64,000 nt of DNA from an uncultured Gammaproteobacteria bacterium (lineage in GTDB: Bacteria > Pseudomonadota > Gammaproteobacteria > Pseudomonadales > Pseudohongiellaceae), in assembly GCA_913060695.1 (NCBI GenBank), contig CAJXUA010000009.1, positions 49,255 to 113,254 on the forward strand, in the 5' to 3' direction. Shown in pieces: positions 39,008-49,642 of this stretch. How positions within the stretch are numbered: the stretch's first letter is position 1; each line of letters opens with the position of its first letter. A program made the translations under genes and the position numbers. The notes under the pieces were generated by a model. That model was not told the DNA's origin. It made no database searches and saw nothing but the letters and a program-made list of their open reading frames with translations.

Positions 39008-40546
39008 TCAAAAGCTAGTAGAGATCCGATTACGCCCTTCTGCTTTGGCATTATAGAGAGCACGATCGGCCCGCTCCATCAATGAATCGGCGGTATCACC
39101 CTCGACAAACTCGGCAAGCCCAGCACTTAACTCAATAGTGAAATAGCCTTTGCTACCCTCTAGCCGCAAATTCGAAACGCCGCGCAAGAGACGCTGCAGA
39201 ATAGTCATAGCGCCCTCTATGTTTGTGTCCGTCATTAGCAACACAAATTCTTCGCCGCCGATGCGTGCAAACTCATCCGTGCCACGCGCCTCGCGCTCGC
39301 AGTATTGTGAGAACAGTCGCAAGGCTGCGTCCCCGGCCTGATGGCCGTGTAGATCATTGACGCTTTTAAAATGATCAAGATCGAGCATGGCTAGACACAT
39401 CGGCACCTTGTGGCGCACTGCTCGCTGCAGGGCTCGCGAGAACAGACCATCAAAGGAACGTCGGTTCAACACACCGGTAAGTGGATCGGTTGTCGCCAGG
39501 CGTTTGAGCTCGTCCTCGAGTGTGCGGCGATGACTTACGTCACGTATCTCCGCAATATAGTCGCCACTATCGCCAAGTAAAGGCAGCACCCGCAACTCCG
39601 TATTGAGAATACTTCCATCGTTGCGCCGAACATCGATATCGACTAGCGCGCCGTCGGCATCCCGAATTGATTTAGCCAGCAAGTCGCGCTCACGCTTCTT
39701 GAAATAGAGTGCAAACTCACTATCCAGAATTTGCGTCCTCGACTGCCCCAAGAGGGATTCCAACTGCAGATTCGAATCGCAGATTCTTCCATCGCGAAGC
39801 ACCGCGACCCCTGCGCTGGAAACATTGAGGAGACGCTCAAAACGCAAGGTGTTCTCTTTGGCACGTTCGGCGTTAATGTGACTTTCCGCTAGAATCCGCT
39901 GCATCGTCATCAGCGTCATACCAATGAAGCCCATGACTAGTGCCGGGAGGGCGAAGTTATAGGGCAGTAAATAGCTAAACGACTCGTAGGGCTGCACATA
40001 GGGCTGACCCGATGCATAAGCGCTCCAAGAAAACCATGCGCGCGCGAAAGTGACCGCACTGTAGATAGCAAGACAAAACCCCACCAACACGCGCGCCGGC
40101 CGCGTGCTTGGATCGTCGCGTAAACGTAATAATAGGATCACGGCTTGGACGGGGAGCAAGGCCGCCACTAGAGAGTAAACTGTCATGAGAAGATCGGAGT
40201 TGCCGCTGGTCACCCAATAATGCACATTCACGCCACCGACGATCGCGACACTCACTGGTAGTATCCAGTAGGGAATTGGACGACCGATAAAACGGAATAT
40301 GCCGAGAATGAAAAGGGCTTCGCCACACAGTTGCAGCATATTGCTGACGATGTTAACAATAGGATTGCGCGTCAGTACGAAGACGCCAAAGAGCACCACC
40401 CCAAATACTAAGGACCATGCCCCTACCATCCAGAAAACAGGCGCAGGCATGGGACGCGACATTCTCCATAGCGCTGTAGCGGCTATAGCAAGAGCGAAGA
40501 TTAGATTGATGCCCAAGAGCATCGGAGAAAAATAGAACGCCTCCAT
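39008..40546 (-). CDS. Membrane-bound diguanylate cyclase with PAS domain
   Basis: About seven membrane helices occupy residues 8-225. They are followed by a PAS-like domain at about 235-345 (AGVAVLRDGRICDSN, EIRDVSHRRTLEDELKRLATTDPLTG) and a GGDEF domain. The active-site signature is GGEEF in FARIGGEEFVLLM, so cyclase activity is expected. The inhibitory RxxD site is not evident five residues upstream. The product would be cyclic di-GMP, affecting motility or biofilm. The ATG shares one base with the stop of the lipase-like gene (TGATG), so both belong to one transcript. Confidence 0.92.
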   Translation of the reverse strand: MEAFYFSPMLLGINLIFALAIAATALWRMSRPMPAPVFWMVGAWSLVFGVVLFGVFVLTRNPIVNIVSNMLQLCGEALFILGIFRFIGRPIPYWILPVSVAIVGGVNVHYWVTSGNSDLLMTVYSLVAALLPVQAVILLLRLRDDPSTRPARVLVGFCLAIYSAVTFARAWFSWSAYASGQPYVQPYESFSYLLPYNFALPALVMGFIGMTLMTMQRILAESHINAERAKENTLRFERLLNVSSAGVAVLRDGRICDSNLQLESLLGQSRTQILDSEFALYFKKRERDLLAKSIRDADGALVDIDVRRNDGSILNTELRVLPLLGDSGDYIAEIRDVSHRRTLEDELKRLATTDPLTGVLNRRSFDGLFSRALQRAVRHKVPMCLAMLDLDHFKSVNDLHGHQAGDAALRLFSQYCEREARGTDEFARIGGEEFVLLMTDTNIEGAMTILQRLLRGVSNLRLEGSKGYFTIELSAGLAEFVEGDTADSLMERADRALYNAKAEGRNRISTSF

Positions 40547-41817
40547 CAATTAATGCTCTCTATAAAGCGCTCGATGTGCTCGACCATCTGCGCATAATGA
40601 GGATTAAAACTGCCACGGCGAATCAACTTGCCTTCATATCGACCATCGCTACCAAGGCCACTCTCGCCATAGACGGTTTGCCCATCATCGTTCACGCACT
40701 GAGTGTAGTCGGGCGAGCCATCGCCGTATTGCAAGCAAATGCTGTAATCACCATCTAGACCATAATGAGGGTTGTCTGGCGCCATTGAGATGCTAGTGTG
40801 GGATAGATTGACCACACGGTGCTCAGCGGACTGCGCCGGTAAGACCAGTAGCCCGTCACATTGTTCCTGAGGTGGCTCGTCTAAGTTGGCGGCCTGAAAC
40901 CAGAGCATAGACCGCGCACCGCGAGGCGTCTTCGTGCAGAAAAACTCTCTAGCTGCCTCCATATTGACCGTCGCATCGGCACTACTGCCCGCCATGAAGA
41001 CAGGCACAGAGATTGGGCTAAACGATGCGCTACTCAGCTCGCTCGTTAACTCATAAAATTCTGCACCGGCATTCATCGAGAAGGATTCGTATCGGCCCGC
41101 ATCGCGTTCGGCATTCTCCGAAAGCCAGTCGCTAAACCAACGCACGTAGGGCGATAAGAACGCTAGCCGGCTGCGTGCGGCGATCGCAGGTGAGAGCATG
41201 ATGAGCCCCTTGATCAATTCATCGTCGCGATTCGCATCGACATAGCGTACTGACAAGGAAGTGCCTGTGGAGAAACCCACCATGAACAGGGTATCGACCT
41301 CTGCGCGAAAGCTGTTGACTCCATACTCGGTCACTGCCATCCAGTCTTCGAAACGCATATCTAGCGTATCGCCCGGCACTGTGCTGTGACCAGGTAGCAG
41401 CAGTCCGCGCTGCAGCGCGCATGGGTAACGCTCACGCAATGATGCGGCGACATCGCTCAATAGATAAGGAGAGTCTGTAAGGCCATGGATCAGTAGGAAA
41501 CCCGTGCGGGGTTGCGCATCGGCGCACGCTGCTTCTGAGGGTTGCCACTGAAAGGGAGCACGCATGGCAACGGCTTTGTCGATCTCATAATTTGACCCAA
41601 AGGGTTCATCGCGCAGCGCATAGTAATCGCGGGCGAGTACCTGGCGAATGCGGGCACTATTCTGATCGACGTATTCTTGAAACGGGAGGTCGGGGCTCGG
41701 AACAATAGCTTCGAGCCCTGAGGGCGTATGCAGAACTGAGTCTGCCGCTAACAACAAGTGTGCGTGAGTTGCTAGCAATGCAACTACCGCGAATTTTCTC
41801 AAACGACTGCGAAACAT
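40546..41817 (-). CDS. Exported alpha/beta hydrolase (lipase/carboxylesterase-like)
   Basis: The 423-residue protein has a signal peptide ending LLLAA-DS. An alpha/beta hydrolase core follows: oxyanion region LLIHGLTDSPYLLSDVA near residue 112, nucleophile elbow GFSTG near 190, and the probable acid and histidine near the C-terminus (LSHTSISMAPDN). The hydrolase is related to monoacylglycerol lipase/carboxylesterase-type enzymes. Location in the periplasm or outside is inferred from the signal peptide. It is translationally coupled to the downstream diguanylate cyclase. Confidence 0.85.
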   Translation of the reverse strand: MFRSRLRKFAVVALLATHAHLLLAADSVLHTPSGLEAIVPSPDLPFQEYVDQNSARIRQVLARDYYALRDEPFGSNYEIDKAVAMRAPFQWQPSEAACADAQPRTGFLLIHGLTDSPYLLSDVAASLRERYPCALQRGLLLPGHSTVPGDTLDMRFEDWMAVTEYGVNSFRAEVDTLFMVGFSTGTSLSVRYVDANRDDELIKGLIMLSPAIAARSRLAFLSPYVRWFSDWLSENAERDAGRYESFSMNAGAEFYELTSELSSASFSPISVPVFMAGSSADATVNMEAAREFFCTKTPRGARSMLWFQAANLDEPPQEQCDGLLVLPAQSAEHRVVNLSHTSISMAPDNPHYGLDGDYSICLQYGDGSPDYTQCVNDDGQTVYGESGLGSDGRYEGKLIRRGSFNPHYAQMVEHIERFIESIN

Positions 41818-41868
41818 CTTCCCTCACTTAGTGCCTTTGCTGCGAAGACCGTTTCGGGAAAAAAACCC

Positions 41869-43263
41869 TTAGTCTTTCGAGAACTTGCGATTCTTTTTAA
41901 TTTGTCGCTTTCGTGCAACTAGCTGTGGTGTCAGGTCTTGCTCATGACGAACATAGGGGTTGTCATCGCTACGATACTGGATGCGCACGGGCGTGCCCTC
42001 GAGCTTCAGAATCTTCCGGAACGTCTTCTCTAGATAGCGGCTATAGCTATCTGGAACCTTATCTGTCTGCTTGCCATGAATCACAATGATGGGAGGATTA
42101 TGTCCTCCAGCGTGCGCATAACGCAACTTGATCCGTCGCCCGTCAATCATAGGAGGCGCGTGTTCTTCCACGGCAGCCTGCAGAACCTGCGTCAATATAC
42201 TGGTTGTTAGTGTTTTCTGTGCGGCGGCATAAGCAGCGTGGATCGATTCGTACAGATCTCCAACTCCGGTGCCATGTCGGGCAGAGATAAAATGGATCTT
42301 AGCGAAATCCACAAACGCGAAACGGCGCTTGATATCAGATTTAACTTTATCCTTTTCCTCGAAGTCCATGCCATCCCATTTATTGATGGCGATAACCAAT
42401 GCACGCCCTGCGTCCAAGACATAGCCTAGCAGATGCAGGTCTTGCTCGACGATGCCGGTGCGGGCATCCACGATTAAGATCACTACGTTGGCGTCTTCGA
42501 TCGCTTGCAGGGCCTTAACGACGGAGAATTTCTCTACCGTTTCGGTCGTCTTGCCGCGACGGCGAATACCGGCGGTATCGATAAGTGTGTAACGCTCGCC
42601 ATGCCGCTCGAAGGGAATATAGACACTGTCCCGCGTAGTGCCGGGCATGTCGTAGACCACGACTCGCTCCTCGCCCAGCATGCGATTGACCAGAGTGGAT
42701 TTACCCACATTCGGACGACCTGAGACGGCAATCTTAATACCGTTCTGCGTGGCGGGGGTCAGCTCTTCTTCCTCTGGGAAAGTGGCTAGCACGTCGTCGA
42801 TCAGCTTGCGTACGCCACGCCCCTGACTTGCAGTCACTGGGAAGACACGGGAGATACCGAGACCATAGAAGTCGCCCATGGCGACATCCTCATCTATACC
42901 ATCGACCTTGTTCACCACCAGTACGACATTTTTCTCGTTCTTGCGTAGATGCTCGACGATCGCAGTGTCACCTGGAGTTAGACCGGCACGGCCATCCACC
43001 AGCAACAACACACAGTCTGCCTCATCGATAGCCAATAGGGACTGGGAAGCCATCTCGAAATCGATGCCCTCCTCCTCGCCCGCTAGACCACCGGTATCGA
43101 TTACGATAAACGGACGATCCGCAATGCGACCTTCGCCATACTGACGATCGCGGGTAAGACCAGGCAAGTTCGCAACGAGTGCATCGCGACTGCGGGTCAG
43201 GCGATTGAACAGTGTGGATTTGCCAACGTTGGGTCGACCAACAAGGGCTAGGACTGGCCTCAT
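41869..43263 (-). CDS. der: Ribosome-associated GTPase Der
   Basis: Der (EngA) is an essential GTPase with two tandem G domains and a KH-like tail, needed for 50S subunit assembly. Both P-loops are [10 protein letters not shown] (residues 8-17 and near 180). Both NKxD motifs are visible (NKVD and NKWD), and the C-terminal KH-like domain contains [19 protein letters not shown]. The length of 464 residues fits. It is the last gene of the run that begins at iscR and follows bamB by 66 bp, which matches the bamB-der order usual in gammaproteobacteria. Confidence 0.97.
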   Translation of the reverse strand: MRPVLALVGRPNVGKSTLFNRLTRSRDALVANLPGLTRDRQYGEGRIADRPFIVIDTGGLAGEEEGIDFEMASQSLLAIDEADCVLLLVDGRAGLTPGDTAIVEHLRKNEKNVVLVVNKVDGIDEDVAMGDFYGLGISRVFPVTASQGRGVRKLIDDVLATFPEEEELTPATQNGIKIAVSGRPNVGKSTLVNRMLGEERVVVYDMPGTTRDSVYIPFERHGERYTLIDTAGIRRRGKTTETVEKFSVVKALQAIEDANVVILIVDARTGIVEQDLHLLGYVLDAGRALVIAINKWDGMDFEEKDKVKSDIKRRFAFVDFAKIHFISARHGTGVGDLYESIHAAYAAAQKTLTTSILTQVLQAAVEEHAPPMIDGRRIKLRYAHAGGHNPPIIVIHGKQTDKVPDSYSRYLEKTFRKILKLEGTPVRIQYRSDDNPYVRHEQDLTPQLVARKRQIKKNRKFSKD

Positions 43264-43329
43264 ACGGATTCCATAGATAAAGTGATTCGCGACCGCAAAT
43301 GCCCTCTCCTAAGAGAGAGCAAAAGCGAT

Positions 43330-44562
43330 CTAACGGAAAGAGTAGGCGGCCAAACGACCGCTATTGCCGAAGACATAAATAGTGTCGTTGTCCGCTACCA
43401 TATTGCCACGAACGCCATCGTTGTCGACGCGCGTGCGCCCAACGAAATGGCCATCGATCTGTGAGAGCAAATGCAAATAGCCCTCAAAGTCTGCGACCGC
43501 AACATAGTTGCCAATGGTGCGTGGTGCGGTGATGCGACGCAGGCGTAAGCCCTTGTTTTCCCAAACTACGTCTTCGGAATTATTGCGAATGGCAAAGACT
43601 TGGCTCTTGTCATCCACGTAATAAGTATTACCAAAACCCTGTGCCATACCGTGGTAGCTAGAGGCCTCTGTACCCCACACAATACGACCAGTCTGTACGT
43701 CAAACGCCATCAGATTGCCCTGATAGCTAGAGGCGAATACGGTGTTGCCGGCGAGCAATAGATCGCCATCCACATCGATAACGCGCTCGATATCGTAACG
43801 TCCCTGCGGCACTGCGACGCGCTCTTCCCAAAGCAAGAAGCCGTTGCTCGCGTTGACGGCGGCGACCATGCCGTTGGAGAAGCCCGAAATCACAACATTG
43901 CCAGAAATTACGGGACTGCTACTGCCACGCAACGTCAAGGCAGGAACAGTAGACTCGTAGATCCAATTTTGCTTACCAGTCACTGCATCGAGACCAATGA
44001 GCTTGCCGTCTACAGTCTGCAACGCCACGATGGTCCCGTTAGTCTGTGGGGCCGAAAGTACTTCGCTAGAAACAGAGGCACGCCACAGCTCGCGACCGGA
44101 GAATTGATCCAAGGCGACCACTTCGGCCTCCCGAGTTCCGAACAATACTAGGCCATTAGATGCGCCTACAGCGCCGGATATGGTGCGATCGCTGCGCACG
44201 CGCCATGCAACGTTACCAGTGGCACGATTGACCGCCACCACGTTGCCATTGGCACTGGCCGCGAAGATCATGTCGCGGTCGATAGCGGGATGCAGTTGAC
44301 TATAGTAGTCGCCCTGCCCGTCGCCTACATTCACACTCCAGCGACGGTTCAGGTTTACTTCTTCATTCAGGTCAGTCAACTCGGCGGGTTGCTCTGTTTC
44401 ATCGTCACTAAACAGATCAGCGATAGGCTGAAGAATAGTGCAGGCACTCAGAGACATTGCAAAGCAAACGCCTAGACCTAACTTAAGGGCACGGCCGCAT
44501 CGACTTCGCAGCGCGGAATACTCTGGCTGAGACGAGGGCAAAGTCGAGACTGCTGTGTTCAT
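43330..44562 (-). CDS. bamB: Outer-membrane protein assembly factor BamB
   Basis: BamB is a lipoprotein of the BAM complex that inserts barrel proteins. The 410-residue protein has a long cytoplasmic N-terminal segment before the signal (KLGLGVCFAMSLSAC, lipobox Cys41) and then an eight-bladed PQQ-type propeller with repeats such as GNVVAVNRATGNVAWRVR and GRELWRASVSSE. The first 25 residues are longer than usual; a start inside them cannot be excluded, but AAGGA precedes the first ATG. It lies 10 bp after the yfgM gene. Confidence 0.94.
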   Translation of the reverse strand: MNTAVSTLPSSQPEYSALRSRCGRALKLGLGVCFAMSLSACTILQPIADLFSDDETEQPAELTDLNEEVNLNRRWSVNVGDGQGDYYSQLHPAIDRDMIFAASANGNVVAVNRATGNVAWRVRSDRTISGAVGASNGLVLFGTREAEVVALDQFSGRELWRASVSSEVLSAPQTNGTIVALQTVDGKLIGLDAVTGKQNWIYESTVPALTLRGSSSPVISGNVVISGFSNGMVAAVNASNGFLLWEERVAVPQGRYDIERVIDVDGDLLLAGNTVFASSYQGNLMAFDVQTGRIVWGTEASSYHGMAQGFGNTYYVDDKSQVFAIRNNSEDVVWENKGLRLRRITAPRTIGNYVAVADFEGYLHLLSQIDGHFVGRTRVDNDGVRGNMVADNDTIYVFGNSGRLAAYSFR

Positions 44563-44572
44563 ACTTAAATCC

Positions 44573-45241
44573 TTAACTGTCTAGCTCAATATCATCGAGT
44601 TTCATTTGCAAGGTGTCGCTGGTAGAGCCGGCCTCGCGTGCTTCTTCATAGGAGGCACGTGCCTCGCTGAATCGCTCGAGTGCGACGAATACATCGCCTC
44701 TTATCTCGCCATACTCTGCCTCGAAGGCACCAGGGGAGACAGTGCTCAACAGGTCGAGCGCACGCTGTGCCTCGCCCTTTGCAAGAATGACACGAGCCAA
44801 ACGCAATTTCGCGGTAATGATGAGTGACTCATCGGTAGGCGCTATTAAACCCGTATTAGCGTTATCTAATAGCCACTGCAGCTCTGCCTCAGCAGTCTCC
44901 AGATCACGATCGTCCACAGCGATACGCGCGCCGAACAAGGCGCCATACAGCGCATAGACGGAACCGCTATGATCTTCTTTCAGCTGTGCAATCAAGCGTT
45001 TAGCGTTAGCGACAGTTTCATCAGTCAGCTGCACGCCAGGACCAAGCACCACGGTAACGCCGAGCTCTTCATAGATGTCAGAGGCTGCTGCCGATTCCGC
45101 CGTTTGCATGTTCTGCCATTGCATCCAGCCCAGGTAGCCAACGCCAAACACGATGATCCCGAGTGCTAGCGACTTGCCGCTCTCGTTCCACCAGCGCTTG
45201 ATGGTGTCTAGGGTTTCTTCTTCTTCGGTACTAAATGCCAC
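44573..45241 (-). CDS. yfgM: YfgM-like periplasmic TPR protein
   Basis: The 222-residue protein has a cytoplasmic segment (EEEETLDTIKRWWNESG), one membrane helix at about 24-41 and a periplasmic helical repeat domain. It ends with TPR-like SEARASYEEAREAGSTSDTLQMKLDDI. In E. coli YfgM works with PpiD and the Sec translocon. The gene order hisS-yfgM-bamB-der supports the assignment. The 109 bp between hisS and this gene has no recognisable feature. Confidence 0.92.
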   Translation of the reverse strand: MAFSTEEEETLDTIKRWWNESGKSLALGIIVFGVGYLGWMQWQNMQTAESAAASDIYEELGVTVVLGPGVQLTDETVANAKRLIAQLKEDHSGSVYALYGALFGARIAVDDRDLETAEAELQWLLDNANTGLIAPTDESLIITAKLRLARVILAKGEAQRALDLLSTVSPGAFEAEYGEIRGDVFVALERFSEARASYEEAREAGSTSDTLQMKLDDIELDS

Positions 45242-45350
45242 GGATCACTCCTGTTTCAGTCTACTTTTACTTGTTTTCGGTGTTCTTGCCAGCCCTGCCT
45301 GCGCCTCTGGTGCGCCGGGTAGGGCATCCTGAATTAGCCGCTGTGCGCTG

Positions 45351-46634
45351 TCAAGCATTGGGGAAGTGCTGCTTTAACTTACTCAGCAATTCGTTCACTG
45401 GGACCTGCTCAGTCGTGGGTTCATCACCCAATTGGCGTAACTTAACCTGACTTAGCTGTCCTTGCTCGTCCGCCTCTATTACAAGTGCATGGGTCGCACC
45501 ACTATTAAAGGCCTTCTTGAGCTGATTATTCATCTTGCCGCCGCCGCAGTTTAGCTGCACTCGCAATGCAGGCAGCGCACTGCGCATTGTCTCTGCCAGA
45601 GCGATAGCCTTCGCACCCATGCCCTCGCCTATCGCGACGTAAACATCGATCACCTGAGTCAGGGCTGCGGGCACTAAATCTAGCTCCTGCAACATCAACA
45701 CTAGGCGTTCGATACCCATCGCGAAGCCGACGCCGGGGGTAGCTCTACCACCCAACTGTTCGACCAGGCCATCATAACGACCGCCCGCACAGACAGTACC
45801 TTGCGCGCCCAGCGTATCGGTGATCCATTCGAACACCATATTATTGTAATAATCGAGCCCGCGTACGAGCTTCGGATTAACGATATAGGCGATGCCAGCA
45901 GCATCGAGCAAGTCAGTCAGTTCCGCAAAATGGGCTTTAGTCTGCGCACTTACATACTCTGCAAGCACCGGCGCGTCGGCTAAGATAGCCTGAGTACTAG
46001 GCACCTTACTGTCGAGAATGCGCAGCGGGTTACTACCTAGGCGACGCTTGCTGTCGGCATCCAATGCCTCTTCATGTGCTTGCAGGAAACTCACTAGTGC
46101 GGCGCCAAACTCTTTGCGGTCCGCAGATGTGCCGATGTTGTTAATCTCTAAACGTACATGAGCAGTGAGCCCTAATTCTTGCCAGAGTCGCGCCGTGAGC
46201 ATAATGAGCTCTACGTCGATATCTGGGCCATTCATCCCAAAGGCTTCAACACCGAATTGGTGAAACTGCCGGTAACGCCCTTTCTGGGGACGCTCGTAAC
46301 GGAACATCGGGCCTTTGTACCAGAGTCGCTGCTGCTGATTATAAAGCAGGCCGTGTTCGTCTGCCGCGCGTACGCAGCAGGCCGTGCCTTCGGGACGTAG
46401 GCTCAAATTCTCGCCGTTACGGTCGTCGAAGCTATACATCTCCTTCTCGACGATGTCTGTGACCTCGCCGATGGAGCGTTTGAATAACTGCGTCTGCTCA
46501 AGAACCGGAAAACGAATCTCGCGGTAGCCGTAGCTGCCCACCACGCGCTGCACGGTGCTCTCGAAGTACAGCCAAAGCGGCGTCTCATTAGGGAGAATGT
46601 CATTCATCCCCCGTATTGCTTGAATCTTATTCAT
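45351..46634 (-). CDS. hisS: Histidyl-tRNA synthetase
   Basis: HisS charges tRNA-His. The 427-residue class II synthetase starts [19 protein letters not shown]. It has motif 2 ([20 protein letters not shown]), the histidine-binding signature [14 protein letters not shown], motif 3 ([15 protein letters not shown]) and an anticodon-binding domain at about 330-425. It lies 39 bp after ispG. Confidence 0.97.
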   Translation of the reverse strand: MNKIQAIRGMNDILPNETPLWLYFESTVQRVVGSYGYREIRFPVLEQTQLFKRSIGEVTDIVEKEMYSFDDRNGENLSLRPEGTACCVRAADEHGLLYNQQQRLWYKGPMFRYERPQKGRYRQFHQFGVEAFGMNGPDIDVELIMLTARLWQELGLTAHVRLEINNIGTSADRKEFGAALVSFLQAHEEALDADSKRRLGSNPLRILDSKVPSTQAILADAPVLAEYVSAQTKAHFAELTDLLDAAGIAYIVNPKLVRGLDYYNNMVFEWITDTLGAQGTVCAGGRYDGLVEQLGGRATPGVGFAMGIERLVLMLQELDLVPAALTQVIDVYVAIGEGMGAKAIALAETMRSALPALRVQLNCGGGKMNNQLKKAFNSGATHALVIEADEQGQLSQVKLRQLGDEPTTEQVPVNELLSKLKQHFPNA

Positions 46635-46673
46635 AAAAGGTTTGTCACTGTGTCGCGTTTAAGGGCGGGGCGT

Positions 46674-47810
46674 CTAATCCGTGGCGATGATGTCCGGATG
46701 TCGTCTCGCTACGCGCTCTGCCTCGGCTTGGAGCTTAGCTGCCACACGGGCACGCACCATCGCCTCTAATTCATCTACCAGCGTGGCATTCTCGATCTTG
46801 TGATGAGGCTTGCCCTCCACATAGACCAAATTACTCGGGCTGGCACCGGTCAAGCCGATCTCGGCGACCTTGGCCTCGCCTGGGCCGTTCACGATACAGC
46901 CGATGACTGCTACGTCCACTGGCGTGATGATGTCCTCTAAGCGGGCCTCCAACTGATTGACCACGCTAATGACATCGAAATTCTGTCGGGAACAACTTGG
47001 GCAGGCCACTAGATTGACGCCCTTGCTGCGAATACCGAGGCTCTTAAGAATATCGAAGCCAACTTTAATCTCTTCCACCGGGTCCGCCGCTAAGGAGATC
47101 CGGATCGTGTCACCGATGCCCTCCATCAATAGTGCGCCGAGCCCGATTGCGGACTTCACGGTGCCAGAGCGCAGGCCACCGGCCTCGGTGATACCCAGAT
47201 GCAGTGGCTGGTCGATCTGCGTCGCCAGTTTGCGATAGGCCGCTAGCGTCATGAAGATCTCGGAGGCCTTGAGGCTGATCTTAAAATTCTGAAAATCGAG
47301 CTTATCGAGAATATCGATCTGCGTGAGCGCGGACTCGACCATGGCCTCGGCCGTCGGCTCTGGGTATTTACGCAGAATTACCTTGCCCAAGGAGCCGGCA
47401 TTCACGCCTATGCGCAGCGGGATACCCTTGTCTTTGGCGATGTCGATCACGGCACGGGTCTTCTTCTCGCTGCCGATATTGCCGGGATTAATCCGCAGAC
47501 AATCCACGCCGTACTCGGCCACTTTCAAGGCGATCTTATAATCGAAATGAATATCCGCTACGAGTGGCACGTTGACCTGCCGGCGAATCTCGCGGAAGGC
47601 ATCGGCCGCTTCCATGGAGGGGACGGAGACACGCACGATATCGGCACCGGCTCGCTCCAGACGCTGAATCTGTGCCACTGTCTCGGCAACATTACAGGTC
47701 TCTGTGTTGGTCATGCTTTGGACGGAAATAGGCGCATCGCCCCCAACGGGCACGTTGCCTACCATTATTTGCCGAGTTTTACGTCGCGGAATAACTGTGT
47801 GTGCACTCAT
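46674..47810 (-). CDS. ispG: 4-hydroxy-3-methylbut-2-enyl-diphosphate synthase
   Basis: IspG converts MEcPP to HMBPP in the MEP isoprenoid pathway with a 4Fe-4S cluster. The 378-residue protein begins with [20 protein letters not shown]. The cluster cysteines are visible in [12 protein letters not shown] and [13 protein letters not shown]. It depends on iron-sulfur assembly, which makes the reduced isc locus 4 kb upstream relevant. It starts 7 bp after the rodZ-like gene. Confidence 0.96.
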   Translation of the reverse strand: MSAHTVIPRRKTRQIMVGNVPVGGDAPISVQSMTNTETCNVAETVAQIQRLERAGADIVRVSVPSMEAADAFREIRRQVNVPLVADIHFDYKIALKVAEYGVDCLRINPGNIGSEKKTRAVIDIAKDKGIPLRIGVNAGSLGKVILRKYPEPTAEAMVESALTQIDILDKLDFQNFKISLKASEIFMTLAAYRKLATQIDQPLHLGITEAGGLRSGTVKSAIGLGALLMEGIGDTIRISLAADPVEEIKVGFDILKSLGIRSKGVNLVACPSCSRQNFDVISVVNQLEARLEDIITPVDVAVIGCIVNGPGEAKVAEIGLTGASPSNLVYVEGKPHHKIENATLVDELEAMVRARVAAKLQAEAERVARRHPDIIATD

Positions 47811-47817
47811 GATCTTC

Positions 47818-48816
47818 TCATAATCCGATAGTCAGTCTTGCCGAATTGTCGATGCGAATACTGGAGCTAAAGTCGACCTCAGCGCCATTGAAGCTAAGCT
47901 CCGAATTAGACGCATCGCCTAGAAGTATATTAAAAGGCGCAGTGCCGCTGATGCGCAGCAAATCGCCGGCCACGCGCACGTCTCTATAAAGCTGCTCATC
48001 GTTGGCGTCGGTGACCTGCACCATGCTCTCACCGGTAAAGGTGAACTGCACTAGGTCTTCACCATCGCCATCGACAGAGATCAGGCGCTGCTCCGAAGTT
48101 TCGCTAGCCACGGGTGTATCCGCCTGCTCCTCAATTTGCTCGGCATCCGGCGTGAGCTGAACGGGCATGGGCACATCTTGGCTTGGCACAATCTCTGGCA
48201 TTGCCTGCTCTTCTAGCTCAGTACTAACTGGCTGCGGGCTAGGATCGGGCGCTGCAAGCTGTTCGGGAACCGATGGCACCACTACAGAGGTAGCCACTTG
48301 GTCTAAAGTAGCCCCACCCCCTGGACGAATGGTGCGCGAGCCGACGTTCCCAGCAGCCGGTGCCGGTGCCGCAGCGGCGCCAGCGGAGCTAGAACTGCCC
48401 GAGTTGAAATACCACAGCGCGATGGCCATGCCAACGAAGGCAACGCCTGAGACTACTAACCACGGAATCCTGCGTTTAACGCTACTACGTCGACGTGCAC
48501 CGTACTCTTCCGCATTTGCCCGCTCGCTATTGTACTCGGAGTAAACATTGATGATGACGGTCGGATCGAGTTGTAACAGGCCCGCATAGGAGCGCAGATA
48601 GCCCTTAATAAACACATCACCAGGCAGTTTATCGTGGGCGTCAGTCTCTAACGCACGAACGTAATGCATGGTGATATGAAGGGCATCGGCCACTTCCTGC
48701 ACGCTCATGCCTAAGGCTTCGCGCTTCTTGACGAGCAGGTGTCCAGGTCCATTTTCAATGGGCTGTTCCGGTGTCTGCTCTTCGTTCAATTCTTCTTGCT
48801 GCTCTTCACTATTCAT
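47818..48816 (-). CDS. rodZ: RodZ-like cytoskeletal membrane protein (HTH + DUF4115)
   Basis: The 332-residue protein has an N-terminal HTH domain at about residues 25-95 ([21 protein letters not shown]), a basic segment RRRSSVKRR and one membrane helix at 118-137. A Pro/Glu-rich periplasmic linker follows, then a C-terminal DUF4115 domain ([22 protein letters not shown]). RodZ ties MreB filaments to the cell-wall machinery. No mreB is in the window. It overlaps the pilW stop by 4 bp. Confidence 0.9.
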   Translation of the reverse strand: MNSEEQQEELNEEQTPEQPIENGPGHLLVKKREALGMSVQEVADALHITMHYVRALETDAHDKLPGDVFIKGYLRSYAGLLQLDPTVIINVYSEYNSERANAEEYGARRRSSVKRRIPWLVVSGVAFVGMAIALWYFNSGSSSSAGAAAAPAPAAGNVGSRTIRPGGGATLDQVATSVVVPSVPEQLAAPDPSPQPVSTELEEQAMPEIVPSQDVPMPVQLTPDAEQIEEQADTPVASETSEQRLISVDGDGEDLVQFTFTGESMVQVTDANDEQLYRDVRVAGDLLRISGTAPFNILLGDASNSELSFNGAEVDFSSSIRIDNSARLTIGL

Positions 48817-49592
48817 TGGCTTAGGTTCAAGTACTGGCGATATTCAGGTGAATCTGCGTACATCCGCTCTAGCAATACTGCATAGACGGCTGCCCCCTCT
48901 TCGTTGTCGAAGCGACGCTCCAGCTGGATTCCCAGCAGCAGACTGCGAGGGGTCTGCACAACATTCATAAACTGGCTACTGGTGACGAAGCGGCTGTAAT
49001 AGTTCATAGCCACTGCGAACTCACCCTTGTCAAACTTGATCTGCGCAAGCTCTAACAAAGAGCGCAGCGCATTACTATTTAGTTGCAGAGCGCGCTCGAA
49101 CGCATACTCTGCCCGCTCGGGTCGATCCGTGCGTTGGGCGCTTAGCCCTAAATTCTGGAAAGCTAAATCGCGCGACTCATACGTGGTGTCATTGGCGACT
49201 ATTTCGAGCTGCCGATAGGACTGCTCGAACTCGCCGATATCGAACAACAGAGCCGCGTAGTTATTGCGTGCACGGGAGTTCTTTGCGTCTAGCTCCAAGG
49301 CGCGCAGGAATGTGTCCCGGGCAAGTTGTCCATCGCCTTCGCGCTGCAGTACCAGCGCCAATACATTATAGGCAGCCGAACTGCGGCTATTGAGCGCCAA
49401 GGCGTTGTTTATATTGCGCCGCGCCGCGCCCATGTCGCCGGCTTCGTAATAGCCGATCGCAAGCTGAACGAAATCTCGCTCCGCACGTTCCGCCGAGGGC
49501 TCCGTATTGAAGCCTCCCGTCGTTGTAGTCACACACGCCGACAGTAGAAAGGCGCATGCGATTGTAATCAGTACTGAGCGAATCACCGCCAT
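48813..49592 (-). CDS. pilW: Type IV pilus biogenesis lipoprotein PilW/PilF
   Basis: A TPR lipoprotein that helps assemble the PilQ secretin. The ATG of MAVIRSVLITIACAFLLSAC was chosen because GGGAAG lies upstream and the lipobox LSAC follows at residue 20; the frame itself extends to 49643. The 259-residue protein has about six TPR units, for example ALALNSRSSAAYNVLALVLQ and ALELDAKNSRARNNYAALLF. It is found between rlmN and rodZ as in Pseudomonas. Confidence 0.92.
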   Translation of the reverse strand: MAVIRSVLITIACAFLLSACVTTTTGGFNTEPSAERAERDFVQLAIGYYEAGDMGAARRNINNALALNSRSSAAYNVLALVLQREGDGQLARDTFLRALELDAKNSRARNNYAALLFDIGEFEQSYRQLEIVANDTTYESRDLAFQNLGLSAQRTDRPERAEYAFERALQLNSNALRSLLELAQIKFDKGEFAVAMNYYSRFVTSSQFMNVVQTPRSLLLGIQLERRFDNEEGAAVYAVLLERMYADSPEYRQYLNLSQ

Positions 49593-49642
49593 TGTCTTCC
49601 CAATTACTAGAAACATCGCCTGCATTTGCGGAGCCGTTGACA